From CAWCWN01 sp963799245 (GTDB lineage: Bacteria; Chloroflexota; Ktedonobacteria; Ktedonobacterales; Ktedonobacteraceae), in the NCBI GenBank assembly GCA_963799245.1, contig CAWCWN010000002.1, positions 1 to 64,000 of the forward strand: DNA of 64,000 nucleotides. Direction: 5' to 3'. The notes below the pieces were generated by a model. It ran no database searches. It was not told the DNA's origin and was given only the letters and a program-made list of their open reading frames with translations. Both the position numbers and the translations under genes were made by a program. Below, in pieces: positions 18,859 through 28,277 of the stretch; positions within the stretch are counted from its first letter, which is position 1, and each line of letters opens with the position of its first letter.

Positions 18859-18914
18859 ATACATATGCTGTGGGGAGTCCGGCCCGCGGGCCGGACTCCC
18901 CACAGCATATGTAT
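18859..18914. terminator. 56-base perfect palindrome after the aldehyde dehydrogenase
   Basis: Exact two-fold symmetry around 18886/18887, 28 bp per arm and no spacer. As RNA it would fold into a very long stem with only a minimal loop; as DNA it could extrude a cruciform. It lies 41 bases after the dehydrogenase stop. Adenines follow on the plus strand, not thymines. Confidence 0.75.
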
Positions 18915-19091
18915 ACAGAAAAAAGATAGGTCTCCATGCCCATGAATGCAGGCGAAGACCTATCCCGTGAAAGGCACCCACCGCCTTTCTCTGCTAACTA
19001 CTACTAGGAGAGGTTACACTTCACTGGCAATGCCCCGGCGGGAGCACCTATAATTATCAGCAAGACCGTATTGCATAGAGCGGAGCACCTG

Positions 19092-19849
19092 ATGGCGCTT
19101 TTGACTGAACTGATGCGATTGCCAGCATCTCCCCTCATTGCCCTGGTCGGGGCGGGTGGGAAAACAACAACCATGTATACTCTTGCCGGCGAACTGGCTC
19201 AGGGACACGCGCAGGTCATTACTACTACGACGACCAACATCTATTTCCCCGGGCAAGGAGAAACCGATACCTTGATAGTGGCAGCTGAAACGCCGGCGCT
19301 GATCAAAATGGTGCAGGACGCCTGGAAGCGGCACCGGCGTGTCACGGTTGCCAGCAGGGTCGTGGGTGCCGGGAAAGTAGGCGGCCTGGAGCCAGGTCAG
19401 CCCTTCGAACTGCTAACGAAAGCTGGCGCCGACGCCGTTATCGTCGAGGCCGACGGCGCTCGTCACGCCATGGTGAAGGCACCGGCTGCCCATGAGCCTG
19501 TTGTGCCTCCCCAGACCAATGTGGCCCTGCTGCTCATGAGCGCCGCAGCAATCGATCAACCCCTGGAGGCCACGGTTGCCCATCGCCCGGAGCGCATCGC
19601 GGCCGTGCTGGGTATACACCGGGAGATATACTCACCCCCGCGCTGCTCGCGTGCCTGATGACGAGTGAAACGGGAGCAATGAAGAATATTCCTCCCGGGG
19701 CGCAGGTGTATCTTTTGCTTACACATGTTACGCCTGAAAAACTGCCTGCAGCGCAGGCACTGGCGCGGTTTGGCCTGCGCTCCCCCAGGTTAGCGCATAT
19801 ATTTTGTTCGTCGCAGCCTGGCGAGTGGAGGGACATATTAAAACTATGA
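19092..19849 (+). CDS. yqeC: YqeC-type selenium-dependent hydroxylase accessory protein (frameshifted)
   Basis: An N-terminal P-loop is clear: PLIALVGAGGKTTTMYTLAGEL, with TTTTTNIYFP and an acidic VIVEADGARHAMVKAP block. This matches the YqeC family, found beside molybdenum hydroxylase genes and thought to help mature selenium-dependent enzymes. The frame breaks near 19631, where CACCGGGAG seems to lack one C. Adding it gives GDILTPALLACLMTSETGAM, continuing to RDILKL at 19849. ATG 19092 follows GGAG by seven bases. It heads the purine island and supports a molybdenum or selenium hydroxylase role for the xdh genes. Confidence 0.8.
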
Positions 19850-19922
19850 GACTCTCACTATGAGTAAATGAGGCTGGCCGGATCAGGTTTATACGCATCT
19901 AAGGAACGTGGTCGCCCCGGGT

Positions 19923-19958
19923 TGTATTGCCGCAGGCAGCGCTGCCTGCGGCAATACA
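19923..19958. terminator. 36-base perfect palindrome between convergent genes
   Basis: 18 bp per arm with no spacer, between the plus-strand yqeC and the minus-strand URO-D-like gene, ten bases before the latter's stop. It is suited to terminate both. Confidence 0.7.
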
Positions 19959-19967
19959 GGCATGATA

Positions 19968-20924
19968 TCAGGAGAGGTTAGCCACCAGTTTGGAGGCAGC
20001 GTAGAGCCACTCCTCCGGAGTATCATCAGGCACCGAGCAGCCGTTGGCCAGGATGAAGCGCTGCCCTTTTGTCTGGCTGATCGCCGACATGATCTCGTTT
20101 TTGAGCTCGGTCTGACTGCCGTGCGTGAGCGGGCCACGCTCCCATAGTCCGCCCATCAGGCATTTAGCGGTCAGAGTCTGGGCCTCGCTAAGGCTGGGGC
20201 CGGTGAGCCGGTCGCTCCAGCTCATCACCGCGACCGGGTAGTCGGTGAAGTCCTCAAAGTAGATCTGATCCCCTTCCTGTGAAGGGTCCGCGTGAACGTG
20301 GATGATATTCAGCCAGCCGCCACTGGCGCCGGCCAGGGCATCCAGGTCGTAGGGGCGGCCAATATCGCGATACTCCGCACGCGTAAAGTCTGTACTGGTT
20401 GCCCCCATACTGGAGAAGAAGATGCCACTTGCGCCCGCTGCGATTGCGGCCTTCATCAAATGGCTGAGATTAGAGGCAATTGTCCCCAGGCCTTCTTTGA
20501 AGGGATCGGGATGCTTGCGGGCTTCTGCAAGCGCCTGCTGTTTGCCCATAAGACGGAAGGCATAGGTCAATGGGCTGAAAAGTGTCAAAATAAGTGGGTA
20601 GTCATTGCCCAGCTGTGATCGCAGCGTACGAATACAGGTGAGTTGCTCCTGAAAGATAGGCGTATTGTCCAGGTCGAGGCGGGGAAGAAAGCGCAGCTGG
20701 TCCGCCTGAACGATCTGGTCCTGTGGTGCCGGATAAGGCAGATCTGGCATGATTTTCACGATATCCAGGTGAAATTTCTGGTAAAAAAACTCCAATGTCA
20801 GTTCGGCCATGCGCTGCCCCGAGCCCTCTGGCTTGAAGTGATGCCAGAAGCAAAATGGCACCCTATCTACCGGCTCCCCCTGGACTGCTGCATGAACGCG
20901 CTCGCTCGCTGTCATACTGCTCAT
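19968..20924 (-). CDS. Uroporphyrinogen decarboxylase (URO-D) family protein
   Basis: A 318-residue TIM-barrel protein of the URO-D/methyltransferase superfamily, starting MSSMTASERVHAAVQGEPVDRVPF, typical of the family. Further matches are FSPLTYAFRLMG, GASGIFFSSMGA and the C-terminal KGQRFILANGCSVPDDTP. Members are either HemE or methyltransferases acting on corrinoid or methylated substrates. The divergent sequence and a position among purine genes make true heme synthesis unlikely. AAGGAA lies eight bases before the ATG. It is the only long minus-strand gene within the 19-34 kb island. Confidence 0.8.
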   Translation of the reverse strand: MSSMTASERVHAAVQGEPVDRVPFCFWHHFKPEGSGQRMAELTLEFFYQKFHLDIVKIMPDLPYPAPQDQIVQADQLRFLPRLDLDNTPIFQEQLTCIRTLRSQLGNDYPLILTLFSPLTYAFRLMGKQQALAEARKHPDPFKEGLGTIASNLSHLMKAAIAAGASGIFFSSMGATSTDFTRAEYRDIGRPYDLDALAGASGGWLNIIHVHADPSQEGDQIYFEDFTDYPVAVMSWSDRLTGPSLSEAQTLTAKCLMGGLWERGPLTHGSQTELKNEIMSAISQTKGQRFILANGCSVPDDTPEEWLYAASKLVANLS

Positions 20925-20956
20925 ATAGTATTCCTTTAAGTCAATATATTAAGTAG

Positions 20957-21004
20957 CATGGGCCATGCCGAACTTTTGTTGCAAAAGTTCGGCGATGGCC
21001 CATG
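20957..21004 (-). terminator. Hairpin after the 67-residue membrane protein gene
   Basis: A 22-bp stem with one bulged base (20957-20978 with 20982-21004) and a 3-base loop, eight bases beyond the small minus-strand gene. Confidence 0.6.
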
Positions 21005-21011
21005 TTTCCCC

Positions 21012-21215
21012 TCAACTCTTCTCGCCTGCCTGATTCTGCGACTTACCTGGTTGAAGAGATGGAAGTCCCTGGGCGTAGCGATTTTTATCGTGCGTGGATC
21101 GTTCCTCGGCCTGCTTGAACATCGCTTCGTCAAACAGGCGTGCGAGCAGCACTCCGATCGCTGCGCCTCCCGCCAGTGCCGCCAATTTTGCCAGGGTCGA
21201 ACCAAGGCTGCTCAT
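21012..21215 (-). CDS. Small membrane protein, function unknown
   Basis: A 67-residue protein with one N-terminal membrane segment (about residues 7-27, LAALAGGAAIGVLLARLF) and a charged, glutamine-rich tail. A strong GGAGGAG site upstream and a hairpin downstream support a real gene. The N-terminus looks like small YtxH-like proteins, but the match is too short to name it. It is divergent from adenine deaminase across a gap of about 290 bases. Confidence 0.6.
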   Translation of the reverse strand: MSSLGSTLAKLAALAGGAAIGVLLARLFDEAMFKQAEERSTHDKNRYAQGLPSLQPGKSQNQAGEKS

Positions 21216-21508
21216 AATTCTTGCCCTCCTCCGTTAGTAGTGACCAGAATAGCAGCATATCTGCTACCTATCTAGTATACGGTATTCTACTGTGTAGTAG
21301 GAAGATGAGCTTCTCTTCCCTGTGTCCTGTCCCACTCAGTGGAAAAGCGTTCCACTTATGCGGCTTAAAGAGTATACTTAACACAAAGATAACCCTGCTC
21401 TTCACATACAGAACCTGCACATAGCTAAAGAAAGCCCTGAGCACTCGACTCATCCGGCCGTTTCTGTTACGATGTCCACGTACTAGATTTTGTGGAGGAT
21501 ACTTCATT

Positions 21509-23236
21509 ATGGACGCACTACAACGTCGCATTCAGGTCGCGCGGGCCCGCTTGCCCGCGGACCTGGTGCTGCGTAATGCCAGGCTTATTAACGTATGCAG
21601 TGGTGAATGTTATCCTGCGGACATCGTGCTTGCGGATGGTCTTGTAGTTGCTGTCAGCGCGCCCGGCGAGGGCTATCTGGGACGTGAGGAACGTGACCTG
21701 CAGGGACGCTGGCTTGCTCCTGGTCTGATTGATGGGCACATGCACATTGAGAGTACGATGCTGGTCCTCGCTGAATTCGCCCGCATTGTTACCCCGCGCG
21801 GCGTCACTGCCGTTATACTCGATCCGCATGAGTTTGCCAACGTGCTCGGAGTTGAAGGCATTCGTTATGTGCTTGAAGCCGGGCGTGGTTTACCTCTCTC
21901 TGCCTATGTCATGCTCTCGTCATGTGTGCCGGCCTCAGCCTATGAAAGCCCCTATCGCGCCCTCACTGCCGACGATCTCCTGCCGCTTCTGGCGGACGAA
22001 CGCGTCCTGGGCCTGGCCGAAATGATGAATATGCCTGGGGTTTTGCAGGCTGATGAGCAGGTACTCGCCAAAATTGTGGCCGCGGGGCAGCATGGACTGG
22101 TTGTTGATGGACACGCCCCGGGGCTTGCTGGCCCCGACCTCTGTGCCTATGCGACAGCAGGTATCATGTCCGACCATGAGTGCAACACCCTGGAAGAGGC
22201 CCGCCAGCGTATTCGCCTGGGTATGTGGCTGATGATCCGCGAAGGTTCGGCTGCTCGCAATCTCGATGCGCTGCTCCCGCTGGTCAAGGAATTACACCCG
22301 CCGCGTGTCTTTTTTGTGACGGATGATCGTGACCCGCAGGATCTGACCACGCGCGGGCATATTGACTCAATGGTACGTCACGCCATTGAGCTCGGGCTCG
22401 ACGCTGTCGAGGCCATCCGGCTGGCCTCCTATAATACCGCGCAATATTTTCGCCTCTATAACCGTGGTGCCATCGTGCCGGGCAATGTTGCCGACCTGGT
22501 CGTTCTAGACGACCTGGACACCTTTCAGGTCGAGTCGGTCTATAAGGACGGCGTCATGGTTGCCCGCCAGGGACAGCTGCTGGTCGATGTGCCGGCCGCG
22601 GAATTTACGGGTGTGACCGCTACCGTGCATATTGGCGACCTCCACGAGTCCGAGCTGCGTATACCCGGCCACGCCGGGATGGTCGAAGTAGTGGGCATCG
22701 AACCCGCACAGATCACCACGCGGCGCCTGCAAGAAGAGGCTCCTGTGCAGGATGGCGAGATCGTTGCCGATCCCACGCGCGACCTGCTCAAACTTGTGGT
22801 CATCGAGCGCCATCATGCCAGCGGGCGAGTTGGCCTGGGTCTGGTTAAGGGTTTTGGCCTGCGCAGGGGGGCGCTGGCATCCAGCGTTGCGCACGATGCT
22901 CACAATCTGGTTATTGCCGGCGCGAGCGATAGCGACATCCTTAAGGCCGCCCGTGTGCTTGAGGAGATGGGGGGCGGCTTCGCCTGTGTCGTGGATGGCG
23001 AAGTAGTCGCGAGCGTAGCGCTGCCCTACGGAGGGCTGGTCTCACCTCTCCCTGCAGCCGAGCTTGTTCAACAACTGCGCCAGCTTGCTGCCGTCGCGGG
23101 CGAGCTTGGCTGTGTCCTCGATCATCCCTGTATGACTTTGAGTTTTCTCTCCCTCTCGGTCATCCCAGCGTTGAAGCTGACCGACCAGGGGCTGATTGAT
23201 GTTGAAACGTTCACCTTGCTGCCGCTACAAAGGTAA
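21509..23236 (+). CDS. ade: Adenine deaminase
   Basis: A 575-residue amidohydrolase-fold adenine deaminase (COG1001 type), turning adenine into hypoxanthine and ammonia. Features are the metal motif GLIDGHMHIEST, the DPHEFANV block, VVDGHAPGL, GIMSDHECNT and FVTDDRDP, and the C-terminal Ade domain with LVKGFGLRRGALASSVAHD. GGAGG precedes the ATG by about nine bases. The xdh genes start six bases after the stop, so this is the entry step of a purine transcript. Confidence 0.95.
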   Translation: MDALQRRIQVARARLPADLVLRNARLINVCSGECYPADIVLADGLVVAVSAPGEGYLGREERDLQGRWLAPGLIDGHMHIESTMLVLAEFARIVTPRGVTAVILDPHEFANVLGVEGIRYVLEAGRGLPLSAYVMLSSCVPASAYESPYRALTADDLLPLLADERVLGLAEMMNMPGVLQADEQVLAKIVAAGQHGLVVDGHAPGLAGPDLCAYATAGIMSDHECNTLEEARQRIRLGMWLMIREGSAARNLDALLPLVKELHPPRVFFVTDDRDPQDLTTRGHIDSMVRHAIELGLDAVEAIRLASYNTAQYFRLYNRGAIVPGNVADLVVLDDLDTFQVESVYKDGVMVARQGQLLVDVPAAEFTGVTATVHIGDLHESELRIPGHAGMVEVVGIEPAQITTRRLQEEAPVQDGEIVADPTRDLLKLVVIERHHASGRVGLGLVKGFGLRRGALASSVAHDAHNLVIAGASDSDILKAARVLEEMGGGFACVVDGEVVASVALPYGGLVSPLPAAELVQQLRQLAAVAGELGCVLDHPCMTLSFLSLSVIPALKLTDQGLIDVETFTLLPLQR

Positions 23237-23242
23237 AGGACA

Positions 23243-24217
23243 ATGCTACTGAATCTGCTTGAATATCATTGGGCGGAGCATTTAGATGATGCCTTGATGT
23301 TGCTCTCACGCACAGATGTCAAAACCGTGCCACTGGCCGGGGGCACCTATTTGCTTGGTCTCAAGGACGACAGTATCCAGGCCGTTGTTGATCTACGCGA
23401 TCTTCAACTGGCCTATATCAACGATGACGCTCAGAGTATCCACATCGGCGCAATGACAACCCTGCAAAGCATGGTGGATGCGCCCGGGCTGCGAAATTTT
23501 GCAGCCGGGCTGCTTGCTCGCGCCGCCCTGGCCTCGTCTTTTTCCCGCCTGATCCGCAACAGCGCGACCATTGGGGGGACACTTGGGGCGGGAACCGCCT
23601 CTCAGGCCGATCTGCTGACCGCACTTGCTGTTATGGACGCCACGGTCCTGGTGCGCTCTGGCTCTAAGACACAGGTCAACCTCAGCGGTGGTACAGTGGA
23701 ACATCCCGGCCTGGCCCTGGCGGGCGTCACATATAAAGGCAAAGCGGAGCGGCGCATTCCATTTACCGCTTTCGCCAGTGAGCAGCGCCCCAACGAACTT
23801 GTTATCGAAGTTGTCGTTCCCCATCCCGCCGCTGGCAGCGGGACGGCGTTTATGCGCGTTGGGCGTACTCCCACTGATGTCGCCCTCTTAAACGCAGCCT
23901 GTCTTGTGCAGGTAAAGGATGGCGTCTATCAACGCGTGCGCATCGCCCTGGGTGGGGTCAACATGGAGTCCGTACGTTTGCAGGCTCTGGAAAAACAGCT
24001 CGAAGGACGAGCGGCCGTTGATTTTGCCACTGGAACTCAATGGGTTGCAGCTGCGCTGCAGGAAGGTTTGGCGAGCTTTCAACCGCCGTCTGATTTCCGT
24101 GCCAGCAATGCTTATCGCTGGATCAGTGGTAGAAACCTTGCCCATCGTGTAATTGAAGAGGCTACCAACGTTGCGCGCCGGCAGGCCCGTACACCGTCCG
24201 AAGGGAGCATGCAATAA
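23243..24217 (+). CDS. Xanthine dehydrogenase FAD-binding subunit (YgfM/XdhB type)
   Basis: A 324-residue FAD subunit of the molybdenum hydroxylase family. The flavin motifs are PLAGGTYLLG near the N-terminus and RNSATIGGTLG with SQADLLTAL in the middle; the CO-dehydrogenase flavoprotein C-terminal domain follows. It lies six bases after ade and four before xdhD. It would pass electrons from the Fe-S/molybdopterin chain to NAD or another acceptor. Confidence 0.92.
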   Translation: MLLNLLEYHWAEHLDDALMLLSRTDVKTVPLAGGTYLLGLKDDSIQAVVDLRDLQLAYINDDAQSIHIGAMTTLQSMVDAPGLRNFAAGLLARAALASSFSRLIRNSATIGGTLGAGTASQADLLTALAVMDATVLVRSGSKTQVNLSGGTVEHPGLALAGVTYKGKAERRIPFTAFASEQRPNELVIEVVVPHPAAGSGTAFMRVGRTPTDVALLNAACLVQVKDGVYQRVRIALGGVNMESVRLQALEKQLEGRAAVDFATGTQWVAAALQEGLASFQPPSDFRASNAYRWISGRNLAHRVIEEATNVARRQARTPSEGSMQ

Positions 24218-24220
24218 GCA

Positions 24221-27184
24221 ATGGAACTGGAACTACGTATTAATGGGATGATTAAAAGCCTGGATGTCGCTCCTAACGAAGCATTGTTGACGGTGTTGCG
24301 GCGCGAGGGCTATTTCAGCGTCAAACATGGCTGTGAAACGGGTGAATGCGGCGCCTGTACCATCCTGGTTGATGGTGTGGCGCGTCCAAGCTGCGTGATG
24401 CTCGCCGCCCAGGCCGGTGGATGTACGCTTACCACCGCTGAAAGCCTGGGATCCGGGCGCGAGCTGCATCCACTCCAGGAAGCCTTCGTTGATACAGGGG
24501 CGATTTAATGTGGTTTCTGTACACCCGGCATGCTGCTCTCCGCGCATGCCCTGCTACAAAGAAATCCGCGTCCAGGCGAGCAAGAGGTGCGCGATGCTCT
24601 ATCGGGGAATTTATGTCGCTGCACCGGCTACGTCAAACCGGTCCAGGCCGTGCTGCGGGCCGCTGCCATTCTGTGCGGCGAGAGCATCGCGCCTATCAGC
24701 CACCCTGGCTCCAACGAAAACTATAAGCCCTGGGACCCGGGTCGTTCGCCCCTAGAATATGCCGAGTACGGCGCTGGCGATGAGGGCGGAGCATATCCTC
24801 CCGCCTCCTCCGGCGGCCCCGCAGAAGTCACTGCCGGCGGCACGGCCACGCTTGTAGACACGCACTCTGCCACCGACCTCAGCATCGTTGGTAAACCTGA
24901 GCGCAAAGTGGATGCAATCAAGCTCGTGACCGGCAAACCGGCATATGTTGACGACATTGAATTACGCGATATGCTGCATGCAAGGCTCCTGACCAGTCCC
25001 CATGCGCACGCGCTGATTTGCGCTATCGATGCTTCAGAGGTGCGCTCCCTCCCGGGTGTTCAGGCGGTCCTGACCTATAAAGATGTGCCGCGTGTTCCTT
25101 ATACAACGGCGGGCCAGTCCTGGCCGGAGCCGGGCCCGCACGATCAATACTGTCTGGATAACAGAGTACGCTTCGTCGGTGATCGAGTGGCAGCAGTGGC
25201 TGCTGAAACACCCGAGCTCGCCGAGCAGGCTCTGAGCCTGATCAGGGTCGACTACGAAGTCTTGCCCGCCCTGCTTGATCCCGGCCTCGCCACCAGCCCC
25301 GGGGCACCGCGCGTTCATCCCGAAGCCGAGTCATATCGTATTCACGACGCCGCGCGCAACGTTGCCGCCTACCTGCACGCAGAGGTGGGCGATGTTGAGC
25401 GCGGCTTCGCGGAGTCGGACCTGGTCGTCGAGGGAGACTATATCGTTCCACAGGTACAGCAGACGCCCATCGAGAATCATCTCGTCATCACCTACTGGGA
25501 TGAAGATGACCGTTTGGTGGTGCGCACCAGCACCCAGGTACCCTACCATGTTCGTCGTATTATCGCGCCGGTAATAGGCCTCCCCCCGCGTCGCATCCGC
25601 GTCGTGAAGCCGCGTATAGGCGGAGGATTCGGCGGCAAACAGGAGGTCCTGCTCGAAGATATCTGTGCCCTGCTGACCATGGCCACGGATAGACCGGTCA
25701 AGCTTGAATTTTCGCGCGCCGAAGAGTTTCGCAGCAGCCGTTCACGCCATCCGCAATTTCTGCATATGAAAACGGGGGTCAGGCGTGATGGCACTTTTAT
25801 TGCCAATTCAATGACCCTGCTTGCCAATACCGGGGCCTATGGCACGCACTCAATGACGGTGCAAAGCAATACCGGCTCAAAAACTCTGCCTCTGTACCCC
25901 TGTCCCAATATTCGTTTTGAGGCGGAAGTCGTCTATACCAATCTGCCGCCGGCAGGTGCCTTTCGTGGCTATGGCGTGCCCCAGGGCTTTTTTGCCCTGG
26001 AGAGTCATGTCGATGAAATAGCCCGCCAGCTAGGCATGGATGCCCTGGAGCTGCGCCGTAAAAACTGGTTGAAGGAGGGCGATGAAAATCCCCTGGCCCA
26101 GGCTCTTGGCGAAGGCCAAGAGGGCTATGCCCAGATCATCGAAAGCTGCGGGCTTCCTCAATGTTTGCAGATCGTAGAGGAAAAGCTCGCCTGGAAAGAG
26201 AAGCGCGGCAAAGGGGGTACGGGCCGTTTCCGTCGCGGCATTGGCGTCTCCCTTGCCATGCATGGCACCGCAATCCCCGGTCTCGATATGGGGGGAGCCA
26301 GCATCAAGCTCAACGATGACGGTTCATTTAATGTACTTGTCGGAGCTACTGATATCGGCACCGGCTCCGATACCGTTATCGCCCAGATTGCGGCTGAGGT
26401 TCTGGGAGTGCGCATGGAGGATATCATCATGCACTCCTCCGACACGGACTTTGCTCCCTTTGACACAGGTGCCTACGCCTCCTCTACCACCTATATCAGT
26501 GGAGGCGCCACCAAAAAGGCCGCTGAACAGGTGCGGGCGCAGATCCTTGAGGTCGCAGGCCGTATGCTAAAGGCCGATCCAGCGAGCCTGACGATCAACA
26601 ATCGCGTTATCATGGCTCCCGGCGGGCGCACGGTCACCGTATCACAGGTCGCCCTGCACTCTCTGCACGTCGAAAACCAGCAGCAGATCATGTCTACCGC
26701 TTCCTGGATGAGCTACAATTCACCTCCGCCCTTTGCTGCCCAGGGGGCTGAGGTGGAGGTGGATAGCGAGACGGGCATGGTGCGTGTCCTCAAAGCTGTC
26801 TCGGCGGTTGATGCCGGGCGCGTCGTCAATCCCATCATGGCCGAGGGTCAGATCGAGGGCGGTGCAACGCAGGCCCTTGGCTATGGAGTATGTGAAGAGA
26901 TGGTCTATGACAATCAGGGGGCCTTGCTCACAACCAATCTCAGCGATTATCGCATCTACAGCGCCGTCGATATGCCGCAGATGGAGTCGTACCTGGTCGA
27001 GACACATGATCCCTTTGGACCCTTTGGCGTCAAGGCCATTGCCGAGATACCCATCGATGGTATGGCGCCCGCTGTTGCTAATGCTGTGGCCGATGCAATT
27101 GGCGTACGCATCAATCAGATCTCGCTTACGCCGGAGCGCGTCTTGCGCGCCATATCAACGCAGAACCAGAGCGCGAAACGCTAA
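24221..27184 (+). CDS. xdhD: Fused Fe-S/molybdopterin hydroxylase (XdhD-like), interrupted by an in-frame stop
   Basis: A 987-codon fusion, similar in plan to E. coli XdhD. Residues 1-80 hold the plant-type 2Fe-2S ligands (HGCETGECGACTILVDG). Next comes the second cluster (CGFCTPGM, NLCRCTGYV). From about residue 140 the molybdopterin domain runs with IGGGFGGKQE, PPAGAFRGYGVPQGFF, and the catalytic glutamate in FGVKAIAEIPIDG. Codon 96 (24506-24508) is TAA where the family has glutamine just before CGFCTPG; the frame is unchanged on both sides. An ATG at 24530 could restart translation but would lose the first cluster. A C-to-T change or base-call error is the simplest explanation. The substrate is probably xanthine, hypoxanthine or urate-like. 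Confidence 0.88.
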
Positions 27185-27237
27185 AAGAAAACGGGGGGCG
27201 CTAAGAATCCCCTATAAATTGTAGGAGGCTGAATCTT

Positions 27238-28273
27238 ATGGTCGATTGGAAGCGGCGTGCCCGGATAGCCGAAAGTATCGTAGATACAGCAGCAATGACG
27301 CCCATGGTGCGCCTGCGGCGCGTCATAGGTGACGCCAGGCCAAGCATTGTTGCAAAAATTGAATATTTTAACCCCAGCGGCAGCGTCAAGGATCGCATTC
27401 TACCTTTTCTCGTCGCAGAGGCCGAGCGGCGCGGCGACCTGCGGCCCGGCATGAGCATCATCGAGGGCACCACCGGAAATACAGGCATTGCTACCGCCTG
27501 CGTCGGCGCCGCCAAAGGCTACCCAGTCGTAATTATCATGCCTGAGGGCATGAGCGAGGAGCGCAAAAAAACGATTTGCGCTTACGGCGCCGAACTTGTA
27601 CTCACTCCGGGCGCTGAAAGTGATGTAGACCTGGTGATTGAAAAAGTCAGAAAACTTAAAAATTCTGCCCCTGGTAAATATTGGGAGGTCGGCCAGTTTG
27701 TGAATGTTGATAATATCGAGGCGCACTACCGCACTACCGGGCCGGAGATCTGGGAGCAGACGGGTGGGGAGATAGGAGCCCTGGTGCTTTCCCAGGGGAC
27801 CGGTGGCACCGTGAGCGGAGCTGGAAAGTATCTGAAGCAGCAGAAGCCCGCAATCAGGATCTTCGCCGTGGAGCCCGCTGAATGTGACATCCTGGCCGGC
27901 GGCTCATGGGGCGCGCATAAAATTGAGGGCATTGGCGATGGCTTCATACCCGAGGTACTACAGGTGGACTACCTGGATGGCGTCGTTACCACTACCTCTG
28001 ATGAAGCCCTGGAGATGGCGCGACGCCTGGCCAGCGAGGAGGGTATATTCTGCGGCATCTCCTCGGGCTGCAACGTCGCCGCCGCCTTGAAAGTTGCGCG
28101 GCGCTATCCCGATATCGGCATGATCGTCACTCTCATCAATGACAATGGTCTGCGCTACTTCGACCGAACTCTGTGGTGTGGCGACCGACTTCGAGGTCCC
28201 TGAGCGCGAGCATCCCATCAGCGACGCAGAGCGGGCCAGGTTGACGGGCGTCAAGCTTGAGGTTATTCACTAA
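27238..28273 (+). CDS. Cysteine synthase-like PLP enzyme (fold type II), C-terminal frameshift
   Basis: A CysK/CBS-type PLP enzyme of about 345 codons. The lysine motif reads FNPSGSVKDRI, the phosphate/substrate loop EGTTGNTGIATA, and the phosphate cup SQGTGGTVSGAGKYL; the C-terminal SSGCNVAAAL is also present. The frame slips near 28165 by one base; repair gives LCGVATDFEVPEREHP and continues to LEVIH and a TAA at 28271. It follows xdhD by 53 bases. In the related urate cluster this slot is filled by YgeX, a fold-type II 2,3-diaminopropionate ammonia-lyase, so a lyase on a similar substrate is a reasonable guess. Real cysteine synthesis is the alternative. Confidence 0.82.
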
Positions 28274-28277
28274 GCTT

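Noticed and set aside
24506..24508. Recoding of the stop codon in xdhD as a special amino acid
   Set aside because: TAA is not a known selenocysteine or pyrrolysine codon, and the family has glutamine here.
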